From Labilithrix sp. (GTDB taxonomy: Bacteria > Myxococcota_A > Polyangia > Polyangiales > Polyangiaceae), in assembly GCA_019637195.1 (NCBI GenBank), contig JAHBWA010000014.1, positions 1-64,000 on the forward strand: a stretch of 64,000 bases of DNA. Reading direction: 5' to 3'. The notes under the pieces were generated by a model. The model had not been told where the DNA came from. It did not search any database and was given only the letters and a program-made list of their open reading frames with translations. The translations under genes were made by a program, and so were the position numbers. Below, in pieces: positions 25,226 through 37,831 of the stretch. Position 1 is the first letter of the stretch. Every line of letters begins with the position of its first letter.

Positions 25226-25837
25226 TTAGATCGGACGGCGCAGTTGGGCTACTTGCCTCTGCACGAGCTGCGGGACGGAGAGCAGCGCCGCGCGCAGGCG
25301 CTCCTCGAAGAGGTCCCGCACGATCCCGGGGCCGATGTCGACCATCACCCCGTACGTCAAGAGGACCCGGGCCTCTCCGCCGGGGCCGATGAACGGCTCG
25401 TAGCGGAAGAACCCCCACGCGTCGTCGATCCCGTGGGGGCGCGACGGATCGAGCCAGAAGCGGGCCTCGCGCGCGTCGCGACGGACGCGGATCGTGTACG
25501 CTGCCTCCATCAAGGCGTTGCCCTGAACGAGCTCGACGAGCTGGTCTCCGCCGCCGGCCGTCCCGACGACGCGCGCGCGCTTCGTCTTCGGCAGGACCCG
25601 GCGGAGCGACTCGACGTCGTCGATGACGCCCGCGACCTCGGCCGCCGAACCGTCGACCACGGTGTACGTGATCCCGCCGATCCAGCGGTGCTCGCCGCGC
25701 TCCATCGTCTGCTCGCGGATGACGGTCTCGCCGCGCGTGAGGCGGGCGGATTCGTCGGGGCGGAGCGTGTCCGCGCGCGCACGCGTCGTCGCGCCGACGG
25801 CGCTCACGAAGGCGAGGGACGCGAGCAGGCGGCGCAT
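25226..25837 (-). CDS. exported START/SRPBCC-superfamily protein
   Basis: An N-terminal signal peptide (L-L-A-S-L-A-F-V-S-A-V-G-A...A-R-A) precedes a ~175-residue domain with the START-like helix-grip pattern: V-V-D-G-S-A-A-E-V-A-G-V-I-D-D-V-E-S-L-R-R-V-L-P and a final long helix, R-L-R-A-A-L-L-S-V-P-Q-L-V-Q. Such domains bind hydrophobic ligands, often lipids. It ends 12 bp before the ABC-2 permease on the same strand, consistent with a lipid-trafficking unit, but the ligand is unknown. Confidence 0.7.
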   Translation of the reverse strand: MRRLLASLAFVSAVGATTRARADTLRPDESARLTRGETVIREQTMERGEHRWIGGITYTVVDGSAAEVAGVIDDVESLRRVLPKTKRARVVGTAGGGDQLVELVQGNALMEAAYTIRVRRDAREARFWLDPSRPHGIDDAWGFFRYEPFIGPGGEARVLLTYGVMVDIGPGIVRDLFEERLRAALLSVPQLVQRQVAQLRRPI

Positions 25838-25975
25838 GGTCGACGCAGATTAAGGGGCTCGCCGGGTCCGCGCAAGCCGACGCCACGCTCCGGGTTCGCG
25901 GGGCCGCGCGACGCATCGATCGCGACCATGGAAGGCCCCGAGACGGCGGAAGATTCTGCCCGCGCTGGGCAGAGC

Positions 25976-27013
25976 TCACGTGCCGACGACGATGCGAACC
26001 CGCGGTCCGATCGAGACGTGCAGAGGTCCGCCGCACTCGTGCAAATCTCCGTCGATCATGTAGCGGAGCGGAGCGTGAGGCGAGCGGATGATCGCGCTCG
26101 TCGTCACGGCCTCGTACGCGTGGCCGGGCTTCATCGCGGTGGCGCGCCAGATCCGGGGCAGCTGCGAGACGAAGCCCATCGGCGTCGTGTGGATGCCGAG
26201 GAGGTGGAAGGTGTCGGGGCGCTCCGCGAAGCGGTAGAACGGCCGGAAGTTGAGGCCGATCTGGTCGACGGTCCCGCCGGCGACGGAGAGGTAGTCGCGC
26301 TCCGGCCAGATCGTCCCGTCGGCCGTCTCGACCGACCCGCGGAAGGGCGCCGCCATACGCTGGATCATGTCGCCGCCGACGACGGCGCTCCCGACGCCGC
26401 GGAGCAGCGTCTTGGCGGCGACGACCGGGTTCGGTGGTTGCCCATACGCGTAGTACTCGTGCAGGAAGCCGCAGACGACGCCGGTGCCGAAGTTGAAGCC
26501 GTACTTCGTGGCCATCGGCTTGCTTCGGCGCATCGACGAAGGCGCCTCGTCTTCGTCGGTGCTCGCGTTTCGCGGCGGCGCGAGCGAGCCCTCTCCGCGA
26601 ATGCACATGACGTGACGCTCGACGTCCGCGAGCGGTCTCGCCGCGCGCGCGACGTACGCGCGGCAGAGGCGGTCGAGGAGCCCCTCCGGGCGGCCGCGGC
26701 GGACGCCGACGGCGTTGGCGACCGTGTTCATCGTCCCGCCGCGGAGGAAGGCGATCTGCGGCAGCGCGTTGCCCTGGTAGACGTCGAGGAAGCCGGTGAT
26801 GGTCGTCCCGTTCGTGCCGTCGCCGCCGCTGATCCCGAGGACGTCGATGTCGAGCCGCCGGAAGTCCTCGGCGACGCGGTAGAGCTCGTCGATCGAGCCG
26901 GCCTCGCGGATCACGCCGCGGTCGCCGAGCGTGCGCGCGAGGCGGCGGGCGGCGCGCGGATCCCTCAGGTTGCGCCCGCTGCGCGGGTTGAAGATCACGC
27001 CGATGCCGGGCAC
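25976..27013 (-). CDS. diacylglycerol/sphingosine kinase-family lipid kinase
   Basis: A 345-residue protein with a DAGK catalytic-domain N-terminus: I-F-N-P-R-S-G-R, the nucleotide-binding S-G-G-D-G-T and G-G-T-M-N-T-V-A. Family members phosphorylate diacylglycerol, long-chain bases or ceramides. A charged insert of about 30 residues (P-P-R-N-A-S-T-D-E-D-E-A-P-S-S) interrupts the domain. A possible link to the sphingolipid-like cluster 10 kb away is only a suggestion. It is divergent from ygfZ. Confidence 0.85.
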   Translation of the reverse strand: MPGIGVIFNPRSGRNLRDPRAARRLARTLGDRGVIREAGSIDELYRVAEDFRRLDIDVLGISGGDGTNGTTITGFLDVYQGNALPQIAFLRGGTMNTVANAVGVRRGRPEGLLDRLCRAYVARAARPLADVERHVMCIRGEGSLAPPRNASTDEDEAPSSMRRSKPMATKYGFNFGTGVVCGFLHEYYAYGQPPNPVVAAKTLLRGVGSAVVGGDMIQRMAAPFRGSVETADGTIWPERDYLSVAGGTVDQIGLNFRPFYRFAERPDTFHLLGIHTTPMGFVSQLPRIWRATAMKPGHAYEAVTTSAIIRSPHAPLRYMIDGDLHECGGPLHVSIGPRVRIVVGT

Positions 27014-27112
27014 GCTGGCGGGCAGCCTGACCTCCCCGGGGGTACCTCGTCAAGCCGAGGGAAGCTGATTTTCCCGCTCCACTTTCGCGCCCGGCGGTGC
27101 CAAGAGGAGATC

Positions 27113-28039
27113 ATGAGCGAGACAGGTCGGGAGGCGAGGGCGGCGCGCGAGTCGGTGCTGGCGGTCAGGGCGACGGATCGCACGGGCGTCGTCGTCACGG
27201 GGAGAGACCGGACGAGCTGGCTGAACGGCCTCGTGACGTGCGACTTGACGAAGCTCGGCGCCGGAGGCGCCGCGTACGGGCTCATCGTCGAGAAGAAGGG
27301 GCGGATCCAGGCGGACTTCTTCGCGCTGCCCGCGCGTGCGGCCGAGGCGCTCGCGCTCGCGGTGCCGCGCGGCCTCGAGGCCGCGATCGTGGAGACGCTG
27401 GACCACTACCTCATCATGGAGGACGCAGAGCTCGAGCAGGTCGACCTCGTCGTCTGGCACCTCCACGGCCCGAAGGCCGCGGCCGTCGCCGCTGCGCTGG
27501 AGGTCCCGTTCGGAGGGGCCGTCGATCTGCTGGGCCAGGGCGGCGCGGTCGTCGCGTCGCCGGTCTCGGACGCCGGCGCGCTCGAGGAGGTCCTCTCGGC
27601 GCGGGTGACCGAGGCCGGGGGCCTCGTGGCGGACGACGCGTCCTGGGAGGCGGTGCGCATCGAGCGAGGTGTGCCGCGCTTCGGCGTCGAGGTCGACGCG
27701 ACGCTCTATCCGCAGGAGGCGGCGCTCGAGAAGCTCGCCGTGTCGTTCGACAAGGGCTGCTACCTCGGTCAGGAGGTCGTCTACATGCTCGAGAACCGCG
27801 GGCACGTGAAGCGCAAGCTCGTCCCGCTCGACGTCGACGGCGACGCGCCGCTCGGCAAGGGCGAGCCGGTGACGACGCCCGAGGGCGTCGTCGTGGGCGA
27901 CGTGAAGAGCTCCGCGGTCGGCCCGTCGACGGGGAAGCCCGTCGCGATCGCGATGGTCAAGTGGGCGCAGGCGAAGCCCGGCGCCGAGCTGCGCATCGGA
28001 GAGCGCGCCGCGCGCGTCAGAGCTTCCGATCGAGCTTGA
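27113..28039 (+). CDS. ygfZ: YgfZ/GcvT-domain folate-binding protein
   Basis: A 308-residue GcvT-fold protein carrying the YgfZ signature K-G-C-Y-L-G-Q-E. YgfZ binds tetrahydrofolate and helps repair or assemble certain Fe-S enzymes such as the tRNA methylthiotransferase MiaB; the Cys in the signature is essential in E. coli. R-D-R-T-S-W-L-N-G-L-V-T-C-D is the expected N-terminal block. A ribosome-binding site (AAGAGGAGA) precedes ATG 27113. The 3' end overlaps the convergent PPC-domain gene by 23 bp. Confidence 0.93.
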   Translation: MSETGREARAARESVLAVRATDRTGVVVTGRDRTSWLNGLVTCDLTKLGAGGAAYGLIVEKKGRIQADFFALPARAAEALALAVPRGLEAAIVETLDHYLIMEDAELEQVDLVVWHLHGPKAAAVAAALEVPFGGAVDLLGQGGAVVASPVSDAGALEEVLSARVTEAGGLVADDASWEAVRIERGVPRFGVEVDATLYPQEAALEKLAVSFDKGCYLGQEVVYMLENRGHVKRKLVPLDVDGDAPLGKGEPVTTPEGVVVGDVKSSAVGPSTGKPVAIAMVKWAQAKPGAELRIGERAARVRASDRA

Positions 28040-28835
28040 AGTGGTTGCCCGTCGCGCCCTCCACCGGGGGCAGCGGCGTCACCTTGAGCATCTCGAGCGC
28101 GATCTCCTTGATTCGCCCGTCTTTGCCGAGGCGGAGGTGGAGGCGATCGCCGTCGCTCTTCACGACCTCGCAGCGGCCGAAGGCGAAGTGCTCGACCACG
28201 TCGCCGGCGTCGGGGTAGACCTGCTCCTCGTCTTCTTCGACCTTCGGTCGCACCGGACGCGCCGGCATCCCGCCGGGAGCGCTGAACGTCGGCGATGGCT
28301 TGGGCGCCGCGGGCTTCGGCTCGCTCGGAGCGGGCGCGGGGGACGCGGCGGGCGCCGGCGGCGATGCGGCGGGTGACGGCGACGCGGCGGGTGACGGCGA
28401 CGCGGCGGCCGGCGACGCGGAGGGATCGAGCAGCCACACGCCTGCGACGCCGGCTTGGCGCGTCGCGGTGACGTCGTCGAACGCCGTGACGAAGACCTCG
28501 AGCGCGACGACGCGGGCCTCGACGATCTCGCCTGCGATCGTCTCGAGACCGGTGTCCGTCTCGCGCGCCAGCACGGCGCGCAGCCCGCAGGTCACGTCGC
28601 CTTGCGAGAGGCCGATGCTGCCCTCGAGCGCGACGACCTGCACGCTGCCCGCGATCGCGCGCACCGCGGCGCCCCCGAGCGCGCGGACGCGGACGTCCTG
28701 CAGGATGCCGCTCGCGCGCATCCATCCGGCGAGCACGACCTCGTCGCGCAGCGTGCCGAGCAGGGCGTCGGGAAGGCGCGCGGGCTCGGCGAGCCGGAAC
28801 AGGACGTGGCGGGCGTTGGACGTCGTGACCGTCAT
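28017..28835 (-). CDS. PPC-domain (DUF296) protein with Pro/Ala linker and C-terminal domain
   Basis: Residues ~1-140 form a PPC/DUF296 domain (plants and prokaryotes conserved; DNA-binding in plant AT-hook proteins): A-L-L-G-T-L-R-D-E-V-V-L-A-G-W, V-Q-V-V-A-L-E-G-S-I-G-L, A-G-E-I-V-E-A-R-V-V-A-L-E. Residues ~140-190 are Pro/Ala/Ser repeats. The C-terminal ~60 residues (V-E-H-F-A-F-G-R-C-E-V-V-K-S-D-G-D-R-L-H-L-R-L-G) look like a small beta-domain I cannot name. The bacterial function is unknown; DNA binding is possible. The two coding sequences at this convergent junction overlap by 23 bp. Confidence 0.8.
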   Translation of the reverse strand: MTVTTSNARHVLFRLAEPARLPDALLGTLRDEVVLAGWMRASGILQDVRVRALGGAAVRAIAGSVQVVALEGSIGLSQGDVTCGLRAVLARETDTGLETIAGEIVEARVVALEVFVTAFDDVTATRQAGVAGVWLLDPSASPAAASPSPAASPSPAASPPAPAASPAPAPSEPKPAAPKPSPTFSAPGGMPARPVRPKVEEDEEQVYPDAGDVVEHFAFGRCEVVKSDGDRLHLRLGKDGRIKEIALEMLKVTPLPPVEGATGNHFKLDRKL

Positions 28836-28851
28836 GGCGCTGTCTCCTGCT

Positions 28852-30204
28852 TCACTCGCCGCTCGGCGCGGGCACGTCGCCGTTCGGCGGGGGGATGGTC
28901 GCCGGCGGAGGAGTCGTCGCCGGCGGAGGGATGGTCGCTGGCGCCGGCGGGGGAGTCGTCGCCGGCGGGGGAGTCGTCGCCGGCGGGGGCGTCGTCGCCG
29001 GCGGGGGCGTCGCCAGCGGGGAGACGTCGGCGCTCGGTGTGGGCTCGGCCGCCGGCTCGCGCGGGCAGCCGGGGCGCTCGCCGCCGCGCTCGCCCGGCTG
29101 CGTGGGGCAGCGGTCGATGCGGTCGGGGACGCCGTCGCCGTCGGTGTCGCGGTTCATCGGCGCGTAGGTCACGCCGAGCACGAAGCGGAAGCGCGGCACG
29201 GTCGTCGGATCCTGCGTGAGCGGGATCGGTCCGCCGCCGCCGCCGAAGAACGACACGTCGCCGCCGAGCACCGGCGCGGAGCGCAGCCCGAGGAGCCACT
29301 CCGCGGGGACGATGGTCTTGCCGTTGGGCGTGCTCCGGATGTCGAACGCCGACTGCTGCGTCGTGTGCTGCTCGGGGAAATTGACGTAGGCGCGCCCCTC
29401 GAGGAGCACCGAGAGGACCTCGCGCGGCAAGATGTCGAAGCCCGCGCCGAGGGCCGTCGTCAGCTGCGTCCCGATCCGCGCGCCGGCGAACTCGGTCACC
29501 GGCCGGATGCGGGCGCCGACGTCGGCGCCGAAGAACAGGCGCGAGACGCGATAGTCGGCCGCGAGGCTCGGCGCGACGACCATCGTGCGCTCGCCCGCGA
29601 AGCTCGTGTTGTCGCCGATCGGCGCGGAGAAGGTGAGGCGCGAGGCGAGCGCGAAGCCCTTCCCGGCGCCGCCCTCGTCCGCGGCCTTCTGCAGGTCGCC
29701 GCGCTCGCGCGGGACGAGCGCGTACGCGAGGCCGAAGCGCATGTCGCGGACGGCGGTGTCCCGGACGGGGCGGCCGCCCGTGAGCGGGCTCGTGCCGGCG
29801 CCGGTCTGCACGAGCGTGATCGGCATGCCGAGGTCGAACTGGAGCTGGTCGGTGATGCCGTACGCGAAGAGGAAGTTCGCGTTGACCTGATCGTCGATCG
29901 CGAACTGGTCGCTGCCCGCGCCCCCGGGCGACGGCCCGTTCACGATGATCGGACGTGACTGCCAGCTTGTGACGAGGCCGAAGGCGACCTGCCGCTCGGC
30001 GACGGTCTCCGCGCTGCCGACGGCGGCGAAGCGCTGCGGTCCGGCGTGCGGCCAGAACGTGTCACTGTTGATGCACGTGCTGATCAGCGGGTTCGCGCAC
30101 TGCTGCGCGCGCGCCTCGCGCTGCTCCGCCGCGAGGACGGAGAGTATCGAGAAGGAGGCCAGAGCCGCCCGGGCAAGGACCCGTCGCATGAGCCCGCGCA
30201 CCAT
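28852..30204 (-). CDS. outer-membrane beta-barrel protein with thrombospondin type-3 repeat and PPPATTP tail
   Basis: A signal peptide (A-A-E-Q-R-E-A-R-A-Q-Q) is followed by a ~300-residue barrel-like region rich in alternating aromatic/Gly strands. A calcium-binding type-3 repeat follows (N-R-D-T-D-G-D-G-V-P-D-R-I-D-R-C-P) and then a tail of about nine P-P-P-A-T-(T/I)-P units. In related myxobacterial proteins the type-3 repeat links a barrel to an OmpA domain; here the OmpA domain is missing and the Pro-rich tail ends the protein. ATG 30186 is an alternative start giving a tidier signal peptide. Confidence 0.78.
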   Translation of the reverse strand: MVRGLMRRVLARAALASFSILSVLAAEQREARAQQCANPLISTCINSDTFWPHAGPQRFAAVGSAETVAERQVAFGLVTSWQSRPIIVNGPSPGGAGSDQFAIDDQVNANFLFAYGITDQLQFDLGMPITLVQTGAGTSPLTGGRPVRDTAVRDMRFGLAYALVPRERGDLQKAADEGGAGKGFALASRLTFSAPIGDNTSFAGERTMVVAPSLAADYRVSRLFFGADVGARIRPVTEFAGARIGTQLTTALGAGFDILPREVLSVLLEGRAYVNFPEQHTTQQSAFDIRSTPNGKTIVPAEWLLGLRSAPVLGGDVSFFGGGGGPIPLTQDPTTVPRFRFVLGVTYAPMNRDTDGDGVPDRIDRCPTQPGERGGERPGCPREPAAEPTPSADVSPLATPPPATTPPPATTPPPATTPPPAPATIPPPATTPPPATIPPPNGDVPAPSGE

Positions 30205-30250
30205 ACCAGAGTTGACTCTTCGGCTTCATTGGGAAAAGAACGTGGCCCCG

Positions 30251-30916
30251 ATGGCCCACAAATCCCCGACGCAGCTCTCCGACGCCGAGCCCCTCCTCCT
30301 CGCGAGCGGATCGCCGCGTCGCCGTGAGATCCTCGCTCATCTCGGGGTGCCCACCGTGGTCACCGCGGTCGACGTCGACGAATCGGCGCTGCCGGACGAG
30401 TCGGCCGAGGGCTACCTGATCCGCGTCGTCGCCGCCAAGCTCGCCGAGGCGAGCCGCGCGTTCGTCAAGCTCGCCGGCGCGCGCGGCGACACGCTCCAGG
30501 GGGTCAACATCGCGTCCGCCTCGGGCGCGGTCCTCGTCGCCGACACGTCGGTCATCGACGAAGGGACGATCCTCGGCAAGCCGTCCGGCGACGCCGACGC
30601 CGAGCGGATGATCGCGCGCCTCGCCGGGCGCACGCACGAGGTCTGGACGCGCTTCGCGATCGGCGCCCCCGAAGCGCCGGCGCGGTCGCTCCACGAGGAG
30701 ACCGTGAAGACGCGCGTGACGTTTCGGCCGCTCACGGCCGCGCGCGTGAAGGCCTACGTCGCGAGCGGCGAGGGGACGGACAAAGCCGGCGCGTACGCCA
30801 TCCAGGGTCGCGGCGCGGGGCTCGTCGAGCGCATCGAGGGCTCGTACTCCAACGTCGTCGGGCTCCCCGCCTGCGAGGTGATCGTCGCGCTCGAGCGGCT
30901 GGGTCTCTGGCCGTGA
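30251..30916 (+). CDS. maf: Maf-family nucleotide pyrophosphatase
   Basis: A 221-residue Maf protein with L-L-L-A-S-G-S-P-R-R-R-E-I-L at the nucleotide-binding N-terminus, V-L-V-A-D-T-S-V as the metal/catalytic strand, L-A-G-R-T-H-E-V and A-G-A-Y-A-I-Q-G-R-G. Maf proteins hydrolyse dTTP/UTP or modified nucleotides to monophosphates as a pool-cleaning step. The insert A-R-G-D-T-L-Q-G-V-N-I-A-S-A-S-G is longer than usual. A GTG at 30242 is an alternative start. The stop overlaps the start of the glycosyltransferase gene by 4 bp. Confidence 0.93.
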   Translation: MAHKSPTQLSDAEPLLLASGSPRRREILAHLGVPTVVTAVDVDESALPDESAEGYLIRVVAAKLAEASRAFVKLAGARGDTLQGVNIASASGAVLVADTSVIDEGTILGKPSGDADAERMIARLAGRTHEVWTRFAIGAPEAPARSLHEETVKTRVTFRPLTAARVKAYVASGEGTDKAGAYAIQGRGAGLVERIEGSYSNVVGLPACEVIVALERLGLWP

Positions 30917-32325
30917 CGCGAGACCAGCGCCGCGGCGGGCTCGTCGTCGCGGGCGTTGGCCTCTTCGCGCGGCTCGCGGTCGTCGCCTGGGCCGCGGGGC
31001 GGATCCCGCCGACGGCGGACGGAACCTACTACGACACGCTCGCGCGGCGCCTCGCCGAGGGGCACGGCTACACCTGGCTCTGGCCGGACGGGGCCGTGAC
31101 GTACGCGGCGCACTACCCCGTCGGTTACCCGGCGATCGTCGCGCTCGGCTATACGCTCTTCGGCGCGCGACCGGTGGTGGCGATGGTGCTCAACGCGCTC
31201 GTCGGCGCGGCCGCCGGCGTCGGCGTATGGTCGCTCGTCGGGCGGGCGGCGGGGCGGCCGCGGATGGCGCTCGCCGCGGGGCTGGTCGTGGCCCTCCACC
31301 CCGCGCTCGTCCCTTACACCGCGGCGCTGATGACGGAGGGCGTGACGACGGCGCTCGTCGTCGTGGCCGCGGCGCTCGCGGCGCACGCCCGCGCGCGCCC
31401 GGCGTGGGCGCGCTGGCTCGCGCTCACCGGCGTCGTCATGGGGATCGCCACGCTCGTCCGGCCGCAGTCGCTCGTGCTCGCGCCGGTCCTCGGCTGGCTC
31501 GCCTCGACCGGGCGCGACGAGGCGCCGCGCTCCCTCGGCGCCTCGCTCCGCCGAAGCGGCGCGGCCGCTGGGCTCGTCGCGGCGCTGGCGCTCGCGGTGT
31601 GCGCGCCGTGGACCGCGCGCAACTGCGCGCGGATGGAGCGCTGCGCCCTCGTCAGCGTGAACGGCGGGTGGAACCTGGCGATCGGCACGCAGACGGAGAG
31701 CGGAGGCTGGCACGAGATCGTGGTGCCCGAGGCGTGCGCGACGGTCTTCCAGGAGGCGGCGAAGGACGCGTGCTTCGGTCGCGAGGCGACGCGGGCGATC
31801 GCGCGCGCGCCCGGTCGCTGGCTCGCGCGCGCGCCGGCGAAGCTCCGCGCGACCTTCGACTATTTCGGCGCAGCGCCCTGGTACTTGCACGCGGCCAACG
31901 CCGACGCATTTCCGCACCGCGCCAAGGTGGCGCTCGGGGCGGTGGAGACGCTCGCGTCACGCCTGCTCCTCGCGGCGGCGCTGGTGGCGGTCCTGCGCCT
32001 GCGTTCGGACGAGCCGCGCGGCCTCTTGCGGCGCGCGCGCACGGGGCTCGCCGCGGTCGGGCTCGTCGCGTGCGTCCTCGTGCCGGGCACCGTCGGCTAC
32101 CTCGCCCTCGCGGGGGCCATCGGCGCCCTCGGGCGGCGCGCTCTCGTGCGCGCGCCGCTCGTCGTCCCGTTCACCGCGGCGATCATCGTCGCGACGGCCG
32201 CGCTGCACGCCGTGTTCTTCGGCGCCGGGCGCTACGGGATGGTCGTCGTCCCGTTCGTCGCTGCGGTCGCGTTCGTCCGGCCGAGCGCCACGCGGGAGAC
32301 CGACGGGCCGGTCGAAACGGCGTAG
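30913..32325 (+). CDS. GT39/ArnT-like membrane glycosyltransferase
   Basis: A 470-residue polytopic protein with about ten membrane segments. The first external loop (T-A-D-G-T-Y-Y-D-T-L-A-R-R-L-A-E-G-H-G-Y) carries the acidic and Tyr residues typical of dolichyl-phosphate-mannose-type (GT39/GT83) glycosyltransferases, followed by H-Y-P-V-G-Y-P, a common family motif. Such enzymes use polyprenyl-phosphate sugars to glycosylate proteins or lipids on the periplasmic side. The acceptor is unknown. It is translationally coupled to maf (GTGA). Confidence 0.8.
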   Translation: MTRDQRRGGLVVAGVGLFARLAVVAWAAGRIPPTADGTYYDTLARRLAEGHGYTWLWPDGAVTYAAHYPVGYPAIVALGYTLFGARPVVAMVLNALVGAAAGVGVWSLVGRAAGRPRMALAAGLVVALHPALVPYTAALMTEGVTTALVVVAAALAAHARARPAWARWLALTGVVMGIATLVRPQSLVLAPVLGWLASTGRDEAPRSLGASLRRSGAAAGLVAALALAVCAPWTARNCARMERCALVSVNGGWNLAIGTQTESGGWHEIVVPEACATVFQEAAKDACFGREATRAIARAPGRWLARAPAKLRATFDYFGAAPWYLHAANADAFPHRAKVALGAVETLASRLLLAAALVAVLRLRSDEPRGLLRRARTGLAAVGLVACVLVPGTVGYLALAGAIGALGRRALVRAPLVVPFTAAIIVATAALHAVFFGAGRYGMVVVPFVAAVAFVRPSATRETDGPVETA

Positions 32326-32372
32326 GCCGCGCGACGCTCTTGCGTGCGCGCCTCCGCGGGCTCATGCTGCGA

Positions 32373-32812
32373 ACGTCGACGCCGTACAGGCGATCGCCGG
32401 TCGCGGGGCTCCTCCAAAAGAGCGGCGCCGCGACGGGAGGAAAGTCCGAGCTCCACAGAGCGCGATGCCGGGTAACGCCCGGTGGCGGGAACGTCAAGGA
32501 AAGTGCAACAGAGAACAGACCGCCTGGCCGGCCTCGGTCCGCCAGGTAAGGGTGAAACGGCGGGGTAAGAGCCCACCGCGTCTCCGGCAACGGCGACGGC
32601 GAAGGCAGACCCCATCGGGAGCAAGGCCACGTAGGCGGGCGTGCCGCCCCGACGACCGCGAGGTCGGAGGAGCGGTGAAGGACGGCTCGTTCGAGCCCGC
32701 GGGTAGGCTGCTCGAGGCGACCGGTAACGGTCGTCCTAGAGGAATGATACGCCGCCGCGTCGAGGGCGACCTCGCCGCGGAACAGAACTCGGCTTACGGA
32801 CGACGTCGACCA
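32373..32812 (+). ncRNA. rnpB: RNase P RNA (rnpB), bacterial type A
   Basis: All the conserved blocks of bacterial RNase P RNA occur in order: GAGGAAAGTCC (32437-32447), CAGAGAACAGACCGCC, AGGGTGAAACGGC, GGTAAGAGCCCACCG, GGCAGACCCCAT, AGAGGAATGAT and ACAGAACTCGGCTTA (~32782-32796). Sequences near the ends (GTCGACGCCGTA and TACGGACGACGTCGAC) can pair with a bulge as helix P1, which sets the approximate ends; each may be off by a few bases. The RNA is the catalytic subunit that matures tRNA 5' ends. Protein-like frames crossing it are not real. Confidence 0.96.
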
Positions 32813-32815
32813 CGG

Positions 32816-32837
32816 AGCCCTCGCGCAAGCGGGGGCT
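32816..32837 (+). terminator. GNRA-loop hairpin after rnpB
   Basis: AGCCCTCGC and GCGGGGGCT form a 9-bp stem (one G-U pair) closed by a GCAA tetraloop, 3 bp after the rnpB end. There is no clear U-tract, so it may act as an RNA-stabilising or Rho-assisted end rather than a classical intrinsic terminator. Confidence 0.5.
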
Positions 32838-32858
32838 TCGCGCTTAAGGGGGTCGTCC

Positions 32859-32887
32859 TTGACATCGGCGTGGCGGCGGACAAGGAT
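32859..32887 (+). promoter_or_regulatory. candidate promoter for the ArsR-methyltransferase/metH operon
   Basis: A perfect -35 hexamer TTGACA (32859-32864) is followed after 17 bp by AAGGAT (32882-32887), a weak -10. The start codon at 32920 is 33 bp further on. It is placed after the rnpB hairpin and before the only gene it could drive. Confidence 0.45.
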
Positions 32888-32919
32888 ACCAATCCGCTCA
32901 TCCGCATAGGCAGATACCT

Positions 32920-33867
32920 GTGAGCCTCGCGCACTACGTCGGCACGCTGAACCTCCTCGGCGACGAGAGTCGCCTGAGGCTTTGCGCGCTGCTCCGCGAG
33001 CGCGAGCTGAGCGTCACGGACCTCGTCCGCGTGACCGGAATGTCGCAGTCGCGCGTGTCGACGCACCTCGCGCGACTGCGCGAGGGAGGCTTCGTCCGCG
33101 ACCGCCGCGACGGGCCGCACGCCTTCTACGCGCTCGCGCTCGAGACGCTTCCGGCCACGGCTCGCGCCGTGCTCGAGGACGCCGCGAGCGCCTCCGACGC
33201 GACGCTCGACGGCGATCGCCGGCGGCTCGCCGAGCTCGACGACGAGCGGCGCGGAGGCTTGCCTGAGTCGTTCGCCGGCGAGATGGAGCGGCACTACTCG
33301 CCCGGTCGTACGTGGCAGTCGCTCGCGGTGGGCCTCGCCGCGCTCCTCGATCTCGGCGACGTCCTCGACGTCGGCTCCGGCGACGGCGCCGCGGCGGGCT
33401 ACCTCGCGCCGTATTGCCGCTCGCTCACCTGCGTCGACACGAGCGCGCGCATGATCTCCGCCGCCAAGGAGCGGCTCGCCCGGCACGCGAACGTGGTCGC
33501 GAGCGTCGCCGACGTCCACGATCTGCCCTTCCGCGCGGCGTCGTTCGACGCCGTCGTCGTCTTTCACACGCTGACGTACGCCGAGCGCCCGGCGCGCGCG
33601 CTCGACGAGTGCGCGCGCGTGCTCCGCGCCGGCGGGCGCCTCGTGATCCTCTCTCTCGACAGCCACGAGCAGCGCGAGATCACCGCGCCCTACGGCGAGC
33701 GCCACGCGGGCTTCTCGCCGCGGACCCTCCGCGGGCTCGTCGCGCGCGCGGGCCTCGATGTCACGTTCTGCGACGTCGTGTGCCGCGAGGCCAAGAGGCC
33801 GCAATTCCAGGTGGTCCTCGCGACCGCCACGAAGCACAAGCCCACCAAGAACGCGAAGTCAGGTTGA
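32920..33867 (+). CDS. ArsR-type HTH fused to SAM-dependent methyltransferase
   Basis: Residues ~1-90 are an ArsR winged helix ([33 protein letters not shown]). Residues ~130-305 are a class I methyltransferase with SAM loop V-L-D-V-G-S-G-D-G and V-V-V-F-H-T-L. This fusion is often found beside metH or other methionine-cycle genes in Proteobacteria and is thought to sense or use SAM. Its stop precedes the metH ATG by only 5 bp, so it very likely regulates or serves methionine synthesis. Start is a GTG. Confidence 0.9.
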   Translation: MSLAHYVGTLNLLGDESRLRLCALLRERELSVTDLVRVTGMSQSRVSTHLARLREGGFVRDRRDGPHAFYALALETLPATARAVLEDAASASDATLDGDRRRLAELDDERRGGLPESFAGEMERHYSPGRTWQSLAVGLAALLDLGDVLDVGSGDGAAAGYLAPYCRSLTCVDTSARMISAAKERLARHANVVASVADVHDLPFRAASFDAVVVFHTLTYAERPARALDECARVLRAGGRLVILSLDSHEQREITAPYGERHAGFSPRTLRGLVARAGLDVTFCDVVCREAKRPQFQVVLATATKHKPTKNAKSG

Positions 33868-33872
33868 AGGTC

Positions 33873-37715
<3,843 letters not shown>

Positions 37716-37831
37716 GACGCCGCCTCGCGGCCATCGAGGGCGTCGCGGCTACCCTCGGCTGAGGTCGTGCTCGTGGGGTCGGCGCGAGTCCACGACCCCG
37801 CGGGACGCTTGGCCGATCCGCCGTCCGTTCG

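Noticed and set aside
28017..28039. Frameshift at the ygfZ/PPC gene overlap
   Set aside because: Both proteins end with intact domains; a 23-bp convergent overlap is sufficient explanation.
32838..32919. Cobalamin or SAM riboswitch before the metH operon
   Set aside because: The leader is only about 80 bp and lacks the expected conserved blocks.
32465..32923. Open frames crossing the rnpB region
   Set aside because: All conserved RNase P RNA blocks lie here, so the frames are accidental.
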